A DNA stretch of 64,000 nt, from the NCBI GenBank assembly GCA_964020155.1, contig OZ026566.1, forward strand, positions 20,001-84,000, given 5' to 3'. Both the position numbers and the translations under genes were made by a program. The DNA comes from Chondrilla cf. caribensis (taxonomy: Eukaryota > Porifera > Demospongiae > Chondrillida > Chondrillidae). Within the stretch, counting starts at the first letter, position 1. Each line of letters begins with the position of its first letter. Positions 1 to 11,124 of this stretch are shown in pieces. The notes under the pieces were generated by a model. The model saw only the letters and a program-made list of their open reading frames with translations, had not been told where the DNA came from and did not search any database.

Positions 1-770
1 AAATCACACATTGATAGCCAATAGCATTGCATAGATGTGCCAAACCAATTCCTATGCACAGCAGAAGATCGGTTTGAGATATGTAACAACATATTACCCT
101 AGCGTCGACAATACAAGAAAACGAACGCATAACAAACCAGACCTGTCGCCTGCTGCCCCTTCCACTATGGTCCGACCAGGCCTCACCACAATATTACATG
201 ATGTCTCTTCGCTCACACCCTTTAACCTCACTAAAGGAGTACTACAGGATATGAAAAGGCATCCATAAATTTCAGCCAGAAAACACTTGGATACTCAAAG
301 CACCCTCACTTGCCAACCAATTCTTTAAAACCATCCACAAACTTTACATACCCTCGGGTTTTATAGTACGAAACAGAAACAGAAGACTTTGTAAAGCTCC
401 CTTGCCGTAGCTACGAACTACGTAGCTCCACCATAGACCCTTAATAATTAAGGGTCTATGGCTCCACCATCTTCGAGTATATCAATCAATCAATCAATCA
501 ATATAATATGCATTCCTACGCCTAACCACTACAGTGAATTTATATTATTTATATAGTGCGAACAAAATGGCCGATTTCAAAATGCCGACAATTAGGATTT
601 GGGCTAGAACTTGAGCGCAAAGACTTTAACGAACTTTAAATCTTCACCGAAGGTTCTTCTAAACCTATTAGAGACAATCAAGTGATTTGAGTGCCTGGGG
701 GTGGCCTATTCTCCGAATTGAACATTGAGGGCAACTTTAAATAGCGCAGATATTAATAATAAAATAGATA
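1..770. other. gene-poor stretch
   Basis: I see no supportable gene here. The short open frames do not resemble a protein family and lack splice-consistent continuations. The region holds a short perfect inverted repeat (431-461) and five or six copies of a tetranucleotide TCAA/ATCA tract near 479-503. Confidence 0.6.
431..461. repeat. perfect 15-bp inverted repeat with 1-nt centre
   Basis: The arms begin ccatagacccttaat and are mirrored exactly by attaagggtctatgg with a single A between them. The flanks on both sides read as gctcca, so the palindrome is also embedded in a short direct repeat. This could be a footprint of a small inverted-repeat element or simply a hairpin. Confidence 0.7.
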
Positions 771-1062
771 GGTCACGGTGGCGGGGTGGTCAGGTGACAC
801 GATTCTAGGCTCCAGGTCGCGGGTTCGAATCCTCAAAAGGACGGTTTTTTTCTCTGAAAAAAAATAGCTCACTTCCTGGTGGTCAGTCGCATACTCTCTA
901 CAAAGAACCGTAGGGGGGAGCTTTGGGACTCGCGGCTGACCTCCCAGCTAGAATAGTGTCTTCTGCATTCGTGGAATGACGCAAGTACACAGTCTCTGTG
1001 GAAAGTCCCTGTAAAGCTCTACATATATAGGTGTCTTTGACCCTGAGTGGGTGACTTTTTTA
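771..1062 (+). mobile_element. tRNA-derived SINE
   Basis: The first ~70 bases look like a decayed tRNA: an A-box-like tggcggggtgg at about 779-789 and a canonical B box ggttcgaatcc at 822-832, followed by a T-run and an A-run. A non-tRNA body of about 200 bases follows and ends near a short T-rich tail around 1055-1062. This head-plus-body organisation is the usual one of tRNA-derived SINEs transcribed by RNA polymerase III. The cloverleaf is imperfect and there is no clean 3' end, so a working tRNA gene is unlikely. No second copy was noticed in this window. Confidence 0.6.
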
Positions 1063-1184
1063 TTAATATGAATCCTACAATTCTTGCTTTATTTCGTTTA
1101 TTTTATTGCAATTATTATATTTTGTACAATGAACAATCTCTAATGCGCACAGACGAAAAGCCACAAAGGAAAACTACTGCCAAC

Positions 1185-1312
1185 TAGTGGCTAACCTTCA
1201 CTCCCTTGGGGTAAAAGCAGACCTCTTACCAATCGAGATTGGCAGCTTGGGCCACTACAACAGAAATGCTGCCCAAGTCATCAAGAAGTGGTCTACAGCC
1301 TCAATGAAGTAA
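1185..1312 (+). mobile_element. degraded non-LTR retrotransposon fragment (C-terminal end of the reverse-transcriptase polyprotein)
   Basis: One frame reads LHSLGVKADLLPIEIGSLGH and then YNRNAAQVIKKW. This has the look of the conserved tail found after the reverse-transcriptase domain in several non-LTR elements, where a V/IPIEVGxxG motif is followed by a hydrophobic stretch. Upstream the frame breaks by stops and shifts, so this is a relic. The match rests on pattern memory only. Confidence 0.4.
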
Positions 1313-2227
1313 ATCAATGACATGTATGACGCAGTATCGACAAAGGTAATCTCCTGTAGCCAGACAATCTTCTTCGCAAGACACTCTCGATTATGGCAGC
1401 ACGCCAACTGATTTTAACAATGTCATCTGTTTTGAATGTATTCGTATATAGCGTTGTTCATGTGTATTATCTCTAATTGCTTTTATTGGCGAGTATCATG
1501 TTTTTTGTATCGATTATTATCAATCCATATCGTCTATTCCATCTATCCTTGTTTCTTGTTTGTTTGTTTTTCTGTTCCTCTCTCCATCTGTTCATCTATT
1601 TAATTTTGCCGCCTATACCTTGCCAGGTCAGTGTTTTTTGCCATGATCACGCATTTTCACTGTGTTAATCCTGTGTCCTAGGTTATACATTTTTGTATAC
1701 ATCTATGTCATTATTTATAATGATTGATGTCTCAAAAAAAACAGATTATTAGGCCTATATCAATTACATAATATTAACGAGAATCAAAAGAATTAGAAAC
1801 TGTTTCTTCAGGCCTATCATCAACTACCGAGAATGAAATGTGTGAATGAATGTGAAATTACCTGCACGATCACTAGTTACAACCGCTACAGCAGCTGCCC
1901 TCGTCGTCACAATGATTAACAAGCGGTGAATAACAAAGCGTCACATCAATAATTCACGCCCCCAAGGTTCCAGGGGTATTGAACATCGGCAACGTCCAGA
2001 TGAAGAACTCTCTTCACCAGACTGCTTTTAAACGCTCCTGGACCCGAAAGGATTTTCCCAACAACACTCCAAGCACTATGAAGCATAGACATAATATTAT
2101 ACTACGCAGTATAGAGTATCTATGGTAAAGTATGTGGCATTCGTAGCATTCTATCTATAATAATACGTGCGGCTTTTTGATGTCAAACTGATGACGTAAT
2201 TTTCTGTTATATTTATAGAGAGTTAAG
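1313..2227. other. intergenic, no gene seen
   Basis: AT-rich sequence between the retroelement relic and LIN52. The open frame at 1477-1668 is hydrophobic and low in complexity and does not look like a conserved protein. A CRE-like tgacgtaa lies at about 2192-2199, close upstream of LIN52. Confidence 0.5.
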
Positions 2228-2575
2228 ATGGCGGGAGAGAGCTTGGATACTCGGCGCATTCACTTTGGTGAAGAATTTTTAGTATCCAGTGAGAAGCTTG
2301 AGAGGAATTCTCCGTTACTTTGGCCCGAAAACTCACTATTCAGTGAACTGAATCCAATAATGCTACCAAGTACGCCGGAACTTCCCAAGTGGACATCCGA
2401 GCCTCATTTGAAAGGCACAAGTGACGAGAAACTAGAGCAGGAATTAAGTCTACTGAGCGATATTGAACTTGAAGATAAAGTAAAAATGTTGAAAAAGCTA
2501 GCCTATCAGCTTGAGCAGGAGGAGGCAAAGGAAATTCAACGAACCAAATGTCTTAACATTTTCAGCGATGTCTAG
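2228..2575 (+). CDS. LIN52: LIN52, subunit of the DREAM/MuvB complex
   Basis: Single-exon 115-residue protein. LIN52 is a small MuvB core subunit that bridges the core to the retinoblastoma-like pocket proteins and so takes part in cell-cycle gene repression in the nucleus. Two blocks support the call. Residues ~18-34 (LVSSEKLERNSPLLWPE) match the LxSxExL pocket-binding segment plus the following S-P-x-L-W-P-E motif, whose serine is the DYRK1A target in the human protein. Residues ~79-110 form the C-terminal helix that ends KMLKKLAYQLEQEE and then KCLNIF. The length agrees with the human protein of about 116 residues. The ATG sits in aagATGGCGG. The gene converges on the first IL-17-like gene, with 173 bp between the two stops. 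Confidence 0.93.
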   Translation: MAGESLDTRRIHFGEEFLVSSEKLERNSPLLWPENSLFSELNPIMLPSTPELPKWTSEPHLKGTSDEKLEQELSLLSDIELEDKVKMLKKLAYQLEQEEAKEIQRTKCLNIFSDV

Positions 2576-2748
2576 CTCCATGTGATCAACTTTCCATGTT
2601 GTAAATGTTAACAAATGTTACAGATTTGTAATACTGGTATAGTGTGTAAGTGGTGTATAGTGGTTTGTGATTGTATCAATACACTACTGTGATTATTTCG
2701 ATGATTATTAATACTTGATACTGTTACCTTGAATACATATTCTGAATA

Positions 2749-3261
2749 TTATAAAACTTTAATGAAAGTACAACCCATATTGACACTGTAGCTGGTCAGA
2801 GTCCAAATCTCTTTATTACCTCGTTCACTGCAACCTTGAAGGCTTAGTACACTCATTGGGTTACGTATTGTCTTGCATTGATATTTGATGTTGTTGATAC
2901 GTAGTGTTTGGTATGAACAAACAGAGTGATAGATAAAAGGTGGTATGCGTTTTGGGTCATAATCCAACTTCAATGTCCAATTACAAATACTTCTTCGAGA
3001 GGAGGAAAGGCTCCCATAGCTGTTCTCGTGGCCTTCGGTCAGTAATTTTAAGGACTCTTCTTTTCCCTGAAATGTTACATTAACAGTTACTTGATATTTT
3101 TTCATCAACTCCCTACTCTCAAGCATTTTCTGAGCAAACCTAGTAAGATTGCTCCTATTACACTCTACTTCACTGTCCATTCCATCTAGCCCGGGAGGAA
3201 TAGGGGTGGCATGAATGAGTAGCACAACAAGGGTCAAATCTGCTAACAACTTTACAATCAT
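2749..3261 (-). CDS. IL-17-like secreted cytokine 1 (divergent copy)
   Basis: Intronless, 170 residues from the ATG at 3261; the frame is open further upstream but has no ATG there. The N-terminus MIVKLLADLTLVVLLIHA is a signal peptide. The IL-17 signature lies in the C-terminal half: CNWTLKLDYDPKRIPPFIYH, then a C, a QCKTI block, a lone C in LQGC, and a terminal VNMGCTF. IL-17 family proteins are secreted dimers with an incomplete cystine-knot fold that signal through SEFIR-domain receptors. Compared with its three neighbours this copy lacks the first Cys of the CxC motif (Tyr) and the last Cys (Phe). A TATA box lies upstream at 3331-3338. Confidence 0.82.
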   Translation of the reverse strand: MIVKLLADLTLVVLLIHATPIPPGLDGMDSEVECNRSNLTRFAQKMLESRELMKKYQVTVNVTFQGKEESLKLLTEGHENSYGSLSSSRRSICNWTLKLDYDPKRIPPFIYHSVCSYQTLRINNIKYQCKTIRNPMSVLSLQGCSERGNKEIWTLTSYSVNMGCTFIKVL

Positions 3262-3330
3262 TGTGACACTGTAACACTGCAACAATAAAAATCACTATCA
3301 CTAACTGCATTCTCTGCTGCTGGTTGGCTC

Positions 3331-3338
3331 TATTTATA
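3331..3338 (-). promoter_or_regulatory. TATA box of IL-17-like gene 1
   Basis: On the minus strand this reads TATAAATA. It lies 70 bp upstream of the ATG at 3261, giving a predicted start site near 3300-3305. Confidence 0.6.
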
Positions 3339-3767
3339 CGCGAAAGAAACACTACTAGATAGCGTGATAGTAGTAACTAATGAAATGTTCGATATCAGTG
3401 ATACTGGTAGCTATAATTACCCATCGAGCGGTTTTGCGAGGTGAGCTAATTTCGTCACAGATCCCGGTTGTAAGGGAAATCTGATAGAAGTCGCCCACGT
3501 ACGCAGCCCATCGAATCAATATTATTTTGATAATTATACTGGAATGTGTTTGTGACGTCACCAAACTTAATCTACGCATAGGTCTGAAGCGAAGGGTTTC
3601 AGCACATAGTGTACACCTAGTACAATATTATGTTATAATTTCCATTAATAAAGTTGCCTCTTGTATGATACGCCCTCTCCCAGCGCTACCTGTATGTAGC
3701 ACGGGATGTAAAAATTTAGATTGCGACGCAGTAATCTTATGCTTTGTCCGTGCCTATTTTGTATTGG

Positions 3768-3830
3768 GTGTAACACTGTGTAGAGTCTATGGTGTAACAC
3801 TGTGTAGAGTCTATGGTGTAATACTGTGTA
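3768..3830. repeat. 24-bp tandem repeat, about 2.7 copies
   Basis: The unit is close to gtgtaacactgtgtagagtc plus tatg, upstream of COG2. Confidence 0.8.
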
Positions 3831-3884
3831 GATAATGATGAATATGATGTAATCCGAGCTGACGCAAGCGAAGCAGCACAAAAC

Positions 3885-5489
3885 ATGGCGGACCGTATGG
3901 CATGTATACCGACGTGTAACGAGCCCTTGTCCTTCTCTGGAGCAGATCTTATAGGAAATTTCAGCGTAGAAACTTTTGTTAATGATTGCAGGAAGCGAGT
4001 CACCTTGGAAGAATTAAGGACAGACCTGGAAATCTACTTTAAATTCCTTAAAACTGCCTTGATAGAAATGATCAATGATGACTATAGTGACTTTGTAACC
4101 TTGTCTTCGAAGCTAGTGAGTGATGGAGTGGCGAGGTTTCTTTGTATCAATGGTCATTGTTATACTCCGATCGACAGGTGGGTCTTGATGGAGGTATATT
4201 GAATCTTTCAACTCCTTTGGGACAACTTAAAGAAGAATTGTCTGTACGTATGTGGTCAAACATCCATGAGTTCTGTTATGTACATTACAGTATTGAAATT
4301 TGTGAATCTGTAGAGCATGTATTGCACCAACACAGTCAGCCTAGGGTACTCTACCTATACTTTTGGAATGTAAATACCATGTTGATGTTGAAAATGCCTC
4401 TGATGACCTTGGTTGTGTATTTGGTTGTGTATCTGATTGTGCTATATTTAGACCATGCAATTTGCCATTCAAAGCATGATGTTTGAAGTCAATAAGAAAT
4501 TAACAGAAAGGAAAACATTGCAATTGGAGAAAGTGAGCATTCCACTGTGGTTGTTTTTATTTTTTACTTTCAGCTTCCCAAGCTCATTCATTAGGTACAC
4601 CTTGAGCTACTTGTGGATGTCATTGACTGTGTGGAATCTCTTGAAGTGCTCATGAGCATTGACAACGATGGTTGCAGTGGCGCAGACCCCTCAGAGCTCT
4701 CCATGTTTAGAGTGGCAGTTGAGTTTAACCACTTGCACTACCTCGTTTCTGAGACTGAAGAGGACCAACTAGTTCAGGACATGCTCCCGGTGTGTTATGA
4801 TGCAGCCATTTGCCATTACTTTATTAGAGTGTTGTAAAGTACTTGAAAATGATGAATATGTCTCTATGGAAAGAGTGGGAACTCGGGAGTTCAAGGGGGG
4901 CTGGGGAGTTCAAGGGGGACTGGAGGAGTTCAAGGGGGACTGGAGGAGTCCAAGGGGGACTGGAGGAGTTCAAGGGGGGCTGGGGAGTTCAAGGGGGGCT
5001 GGGGAGTTCAAGGGGGGCTAGAGGAGTCCAAGGGGGGCTGGAGGAGTTCAAGGGGGACTGGAGGAGTCCAAGGGGGGCTGGAGGAGTCCAAGGGGGGCTG
5101 GAGGAGTTCAAGGGGGGCTGGGGAGTTCAAGGGGGGGCTGGGGAGTCCAAGGGGGACTGGAGGAGTTCAAGGGGGGCTGGGGAGTTCAAGGGGGGCTGGG
5201 GAGTCCAAGGGGGGCTGGAGGAGTCCAAGGGGGACTGGAGGAGTCCAAGGGGGGCTGGAGGAGTCCAAGGGGGGCTGGAGGAGTCCAAGGGGGACTAGAG
5301 GAGTCCAAGGGGGGCTGGAGGAGTCCAAGGGGGGCTGGAGGAGTCCAAGGGGGGCTGGAGGAGTCCAAGGGGGCTGGAGGAGTGTAATATGTGGGAATAC
5401 CTCTCAAAGCATTCATTTGGACGATCACCATGTTTTATTGCATGCATACATATATGTGAGACTGTGTGTGTGTGTGTGTGTGTGTGTGT

Positions 5490-5560
<71 letters not shown>

Positions 5561-8500
5561 CAGGAGAGTTCCCTAAAATGCATGATGGCATAAATAATAT
5601 TATGGCTAAATTTAATGTCCCATAAGAACTGTCTCAAAATTTAAATGTGTATTTGTTGTCATTTTGAGTGTATATGTTTACTCATTAACCATTAATTCCT
5701 CCATATATATCTTTAGAGGATACAACACATTACACATGTATTCTATTCTTCAATGGAGCTAGCTTTCTGCAATGGGATGAGGCAGTCCAATCGTGGGCAA
5801 CTTTATGAGTCTCTCCTCACTTATTCCACTGTCAACAAACAGCAGGTAGCGGAGGATGTGTTCCGGACTGTATTTGTCAGGCCGCACATGGAAAAGGTAA
5901 CTCTACTGTAGTATCCGCATGTAGCCGCTACAAGGTGTGCCTTCTGTACTGCACACACATTCAGTGGTTTTGATAATGTACTAATACTGTGAGTTGCCTA
6001 TGTGTGTATTGTGCATGTATTGTAAATGTCCTGATGGTTTGTCTTCTGCATGGTTTCTTGCAGTTGGGAGGAAATGGGCTGAAAGTGATGTTTGACAAGG
6101 TACTGGAATTTGTACACAGCAGCTGTATTCTCCTGATGGAGGTGACAGATGGCATCATTCATGGAGATGAGCGCCTGAACCGCACTAAACCACTCAATGG
6201 ATATAATTTTCTAGTAAATTCTGTTTGGCCTGAAGTAGTAACTTTACTGGATAAAAGAGCAGCTGCAATATTTGCTCCTGGGAACCCTGACACCTTCTAC
6301 AAGGTACTCACCCTAGGCAAGATGCTCCTACATTACATGTTAGTTTGTTGTATCTGCTCCTCTTTCAGAACTTCTTAGTAGCTGATAATTTCATGACAAG
6401 CTTTGAGGAATGTTGTGGGACACAGAGTGATGTGAAGCAGTTGAGAGCACACCCTTCATATTCTTACTACATGAGCAAATGGACTCTACCTGTATACTTC
6501 CAAATAAGGTACGTTTTCATTGAAGACTGTTTGGAGATTAATTTAATTGATTGACTTTATTACAGATTTCAAAAAATTGCGGGAGAAGTGGAACATTCCC
6601 TTATTTCTCCACTGGAGAGAAGTATGTACTTTGTTTGTCCTACTCATGTGTTCCAACTCATCCTGGTGTTGTCCAACAGGCGATGATGGAGAATGGAACC
6701 TGTGTGTGTTCAGTGCTGTATGGAAGGGACTTGAGCAGTGCTGGATGGAGGGGATATACCTACCTCCGCTAGTACACAGATTCTGGAAACTGACTTTGCA
6801 GATACTTGCTCGATTGTGCTCACATTTAAAGTCCACACTGACAGGAAAGGTGTGTGTGTGTGTGCATATTAACATGTATTATTATTATGTTTGTGTGTGT
6901 GTTTATGTTTGTGCTTTGTGTACATACTTCAGACAGTGAACAGTTTGACATGCGATTTTGATTAGATTTCCTCTCTTGATTGGTCTGTGGCAGTGGAGTA
7001 TGCTGCTTTAGCAGTGGGTGACCTCACCAAGACCATAACTAAAGTGAGTGGAGGCATTGATTGAGTGAGCTAGAGAGGGAGTGTTGATAACGCAACAGCG
7101 GCTGTACTCACAATTCTAGTATGTACTGTGGCCTTGATGGAGTGTTATCACTTGCAGCTTCCTGTACTTTTCACTGAATCCATTGAATGCAAGCTAACCT
7201 TTTTTAAGGATGTCAAAACAGCTATTTCAGGTAGTATACCCATTACCAGTGATCCTGTTAATGTTCCTGCTGTAATATCTCGTTATTCTTAATGTGTGCC
7301 CATCAGATCATCTAGTGGAGAGTATTTGTGGTCTGGAAGAGGTCAAAGGTCACATCTCCAATCATATTGTTGGAGTGGTTTCTCAAGAGTGTGCCCGCAG
7401 TTTGGACCATGTGCCAACAATCCCTCGACTTTACCGCAGGACAAATAAGGATGTGAGCTTTCAACTGTTGAATTTATTATTACTTTTGTCTAAGCAATAA
7501 ATTTACTAACTTTTTTATGTAGGTCCCTTCAAAGCCATCAGCGTACACTGACAGTGTTCTGAAACCACTCTCTTTGCTGTATGGGATATGCCAACACACA
7601 CTCTCCACAGACGAATACCAGACATGTGCGTCACAAGTTGTGGAGGCAGTCATTAAGAGGTTAGAGCATGAGTGGGCGTGGTAAGAGAGTGGAAGGAGCA
7701 GCATTTGAAGCAAAGGTCCACAGGGATATGTACCTGGTTTCAGGAGAGAAGAAAAATCTGTCCACATTTTCTTGGTGTAAAGTAGATGTATGCTCCATGA
7801 TGTTTTACTCACGTCAATAGATTCTTAACACCTTTGGAAATTGAAGCCATACATCCCACATCACCTGACAACTAGTGTCAGATTAGCAGACACACCACAA
7901 CTCAACCTTAGGAGGAAGCCCTATGAGTTGAGGGTTATGATGTATCAAAATTTGGCCCCCTTCAGGTACCTAGTTGTGGCAAGGGATCTACTCACTTCTG
8001 TCAAGAAAACTGAAGACAGCTTGTTGAAACTACAACTTGGTAGACGATCTGCAGTTAATACCTCCAGCGGAATGTCTGATGATAACAAGATACGACTCCA
8101 GCTTTCACTGGATATTGCTGCATTTTCACAACAGGTCAGCACTAGTGTAGGAGAGGCTGAAAGGGGACATAGGAGGGGCAGCAGAGGGGCTGTGAGATAG
8201 TCCAGAAAGATTAGTTTGTGTGCATTTAGCTGAAGGTGACCTGTGGCAGATCCACTAGAGTAGCTTGTGCTGTTTGTCCCAAATCAGTGGACGTATACTT
8301 GTTATCAAGTTTGTTGTGTTGATGTGGGTAATTAATTCCTAATGTTTGAATCAAGCCAAGGCATGCACACTGCACTGGAGCGAAGCCAGTGTGGTTCTTC
8401 CCTTGTGTCTTATCTGATGCACGAAGTCATGTTCAAATCGTTGTCATGGTGACTATTTTATTTATACTAGGTGGTCTCTCTGGGTGCGTCATTTGGAAAC

Positions 8501-8569
8501 CCCCTTTTGATGGAATTGGATAGTTTAGGAAAATCTATCAAGACTGTTCCAGATCGATCTAGTAGCTAG
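3885..8569 (+). CDS. COG2: COG2, conserved oligomeric Golgi complex subunit 2
   Basis: Fifteen-exon gene encoding about 686 residues (human 738). COG2 belongs to the lobe A tethering complex for retrograde vesicles at the Golgi. Exons in consistent phase: 3885-4115, 4178-4243, 4452-4532, 4595-4789, 5717-5896, 6064-6303, 6369-6508, 6566-6621, 6680-6849, 6966-7043, 7158-7230, 7307-7452, 7523-7659, 7966-8134, 8471-8569. Diagnostic blocks include FVNDCRKRVTLEELRTDLEI near the N-terminus (COG2_N coiled coil), LNLSTPLGQLKEEL, YNFLVNSVWP, LRAHPSYSYY, LPPLVHRFWKLTLQILAR, PRLYRRTNKD and SGMSDDNKIRLQLSLD. Intron 4 is filled by a G-rich minisatellite and dinucleotide tracts. The ATG is in aacATGGCGG. 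A polyadenylation signal aataaa is at 8739-8744. Confidence 0.95.
4875..5385 (+). repeat. G-rich minisatellite in COG2 intron 4
   Basis: About 23 units of roughly 20-23 bp with consensus gagttcaaggggggctgg or gagtccaagggggactggag. The units carry runs of five to seven G, so the non-template strand could form G-quadruplexes. Both strands are open over long stretches only because of the repeat structure. Confidence 0.95.
5463..5556. repeat. compound (TG)n(AC)n(AG)n microsatellite
   Basis: About 14 TG units run directly into about 16 AC units and then about 18 AG units. The TG/AC junction is self-complementary and could fold into a long hairpin. It lies in COG2 intron 4. Confidence 0.97.
6850..6863 (+). 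repeat. (GT)7 tract starting at a COG2 5' splice site
   Basis: Exon 9 ends at 6849 (acaggaaag) and the intron opens directly with gtgtgtgtgtgtgt. Confidence 0.85.
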
Positions 8570-8841
8570 TATCTCTTTGGTTAGCCCTCACCAGTACATT
8601 GTCCTGTTGAGCTCATGTGATTGGTATAGTGTTTTGTTATCCTATATTCTCCTGAATGTTCAACTGATTGTTGTACTGCATTTCATTGCGCTCTTTACAC
8701 CGATGTCAATAATAGCAAGGTTTAATGTGGTAAACAATAATAAATTGTTACAATATTGACATCATTAAATATTTACTGAGATGCTGATTAAAAATATCAT
8801 CGATTAGAATAATAATACCCAGTTAGTAATTATCGAGTATA

Positions 8842-9360
8842 TTAATATGTAGTCTTCAGGCAGGCACATCCCACAGTGATGAGGTAGTCCTCCATCCTCC
8901 ACTGGTCCTCTCCACTCTCCGGGTCACAACTGCTGTACTTGATCACTTTGATGTTTTGGTATATCTCTTTGCAATGACACATTGTCCCATCAGTGACTGC
9001 CAGCTCTCTCCCCGGGTTTGTGCATTTGGCATGGAATATGTGTGGAGGGAATCTCCTTTCATCATAATCACATTCATATGCCCAGGGACAGATAGCAGCC
9101 AGAGCTGTTGTAGTGTTGATTAGCAGGTTGTTAAGGGCAGCACATTTGTTGTAGGTAGGAATGTTTGGGTTGGGATTGTACAGTGTCTTGAGAGCTGTGT
9201 TGAGATTCTGTTCATATGTGAGGTTGACTGGGATGGTGCTCGACTGTGATTGATTTCTGATGTACTCTGCGTTGGGTGGTTGGCTACACTGGCACGAATC
9301 GGGAAGAGGGGAAGAGGAGGCAACTGACAGAATCCAACAAAGGACTAACGTAACGAACAT
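8842..9360 (-). CDS. IL-17-like secreted cytokine 2
   Basis: Intronless, 172 residues. The ATG at 9360 starts a clear signal peptide, MFVTLVLCWILSVASSSP. The IL-17 core is well preserved: ICPWAYECDYDERRFPPHIF, HAKC, a CHC motif, a single C in KYSSCDPESG, a conserved W in EDQWRMED, and the ending ITVGCACL. These cysteines and the W-x-Y, R-F-P and V-G-C-x-C motifs are those of the family. Several N-x-S/T sequons occur in the N-terminal half. COG2 ends 272 bp to the left on the opposite strand, so the two converge. A TATA box lies at 9424-9431. Confidence 0.9.
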   Translation of the reverse strand: MFVTLVLCWILSVASSSPLPDSCQCSQPPNAEYIRNQSQSSTIPVNLTYEQNLNTALKTLYNPNPNIPTYNKCAALNNLLINTTTALAAICPWAYECDYDERRFPPHIFHAKCTNPGRELAVTDGTMCHCKEIYQNIKVIKYSSCDPESGEDQWRMEDYLITVGCACLKTTY

Positions 9361-9423
9361 GGTCAAACTGGTTTAAACTCAATATCTGTGTACACTAACT
9401 TGTTCCCTGATCATGGGCACGTG

Positions 9424-9431
9424 CTTTTATA
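9424..9431 (-). promoter_or_regulatory. TATA box of IL-17-like gene 2
   Basis: Reads TATAAAAG on the minus strand, 64 bp upstream of the ATG. Confidence 0.7.
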
Positions 9432-11040
9432 CAGTGTGGACCAGTTGGGATTGGGTGCGTGCGGTTGACGTCTGCTCTGTTCTCATTTGATGTTGAAAGG
9501 TTATTTAGTAATTGTAAGTGCATGTGATTTAGCCATATCCTTTTCTGAGCACATAAATTTTTCGATGATTATTAATTTTGCTAAACCTATCACTTTCGTT
9601 TCTGCCAAATTCAAGTGAAGGTAGTCATTTGGGTTTGAATTAGATGGTTGGCATGGCAACTGGGTTTTCTGATAATTGATAAATGATTATTGGTGTGACG
9701 CGTGTGTTGTGGCAACTTGTTGAAGTCATTGACTGAAGAGTTCATTTTAGCATTGCAGGGACTTACTTCCTACACTCGTATCCAGCCTCTGATGGTTTGG
9801 AGTAGTCATCACAGCTCTACTGCCATCGGAAGCAGTGATGGCTACCAATCGCTACATTGGGATATGTGGGCATAACCTTGATAGTACATGCGTGGGTGTG
9901 GTCCTTATTGATGTATGTGGGTGTGGTCCTCTTCAAAGAGGGTGTGGTCCACCTTGAAGTTGTTGCATGCAGTGGTCCACACCAATGGTGTACAGGAATG
10001 GTGGTACACTTCAAATATCCAAGTGGGTGTGGTCCTATAGGCTAATTATTCTTATATCAAATTATTAGGTAATGGTTATCACAAATGACCTGCAATGCCA
10101 GGGAGAGCCTGGATCAATAGGTGAAGAACTGGCGTGTGTACACTCACTAACTTTCACTTTCATTTGGTATGCGATGACATCATTATTATTCGGTCCTGGC
10201 ATTCCATTGACCTGATGTACTACCCGATCCCAAGGTATGTGCTGTGTATGTGTATGTCATCCTAAATCTCATTCCAACTACCCTGCACTCCTTATACTTC
10301 CTTCAGGTTGAGTACCACGCACCATATCCAGCTTGACTAGATCGAGGATTACATTAGGGGAATTTGTACTGAGTGTATAATTATCATGGAATCCTCTGAA
10401 GCGGCGGCCTAGTTGTGCTAGGCACCCTGTGAATTGAAAAGTGCTTGTTGAGCACATTTCTGCAGGACTGTACTCTGGTGAGTATTTAGAAGTGGTAAGG
10501 GGAAGCCCTAGAGTGCTGCTGATAGAGAATCAATACCAACCAGATTTTTCTGATAATTAGTGAGATCACTACTGATTAGAGTTGGGAAATGTCCACTTGA
10601 GGATTCATTTGTTCAACTAATCAGCCCCAGTTAATATCCTGATATTCCCTTACAACTACAATTACTCGCTGGTCATTTCAACACCTCCCTGTAGACTTCA
10701 GCAATAGCTTCATATTGCTGATGTCCAAGTATGCCACACTAAGATGAAGTGGTAACTTTCTTTATTGCTGCTTTAGCACATCTGGGCAGGCTGCACCACA
10801 GTGCTGTATCATGAGATACCTCGGTGCTGATCCAAAGTGAATAATAACAAATGTCACTACATTGCCCACCCCTGTGCAACCCTAGACTACCGAGAGCATT
10901 CCGGAGTGTGTTTGTAATTGCGATAAAACTCTCTAACCCTTAAATATATACATGTCAACCATATTTTTTATTTATCACATATGACTATCTGTATACGCAA
11001 TATTACTGTATATTATGACCTCAAGAACCAATTATTGACA
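9432..11040. other. intergenic, no gene seen
   Basis: About 1.6 kb between two IL-17-like genes. A gtgggtgtggtcc motif recurs four times between 9893 and 10035. I see no conserved protein or RNA gene. The open frames at 9817-10045 overlap that repeated motif and are not credible. Confidence 0.5.
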
Positions 11041-11124
11041 GCAATTTACAGCATTATTGTAAAATGTATAATATGTATACAGAGTAATAAATGAATTAAA
11101 AAACCTAATGAAGTTGGTTTAATG

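Noticed and set aside
35..268. 77-codon open frame at the left edge
   Set aside because: No family resemblance, no splice partner and no promoter-like context; the region is repeat-like.
771..842. functional tRNA gene
   Set aside because: B box is good but the stems do not pair cleanly and there is no clear acceptor-stem 3' end; a SINE head explains it better.
4843..5298. 151-codon Gly-rich open frame
   Set aside because: It is a translation of the COG2 intron minisatellite; other frames and strands are equally open.
9893..10035. repeated gtgggtgtggtcc as a regulatory array
   Set aside because: The same phrase occurs at many introns and spacers of this window, so it is probably just common low-complexity sequence.
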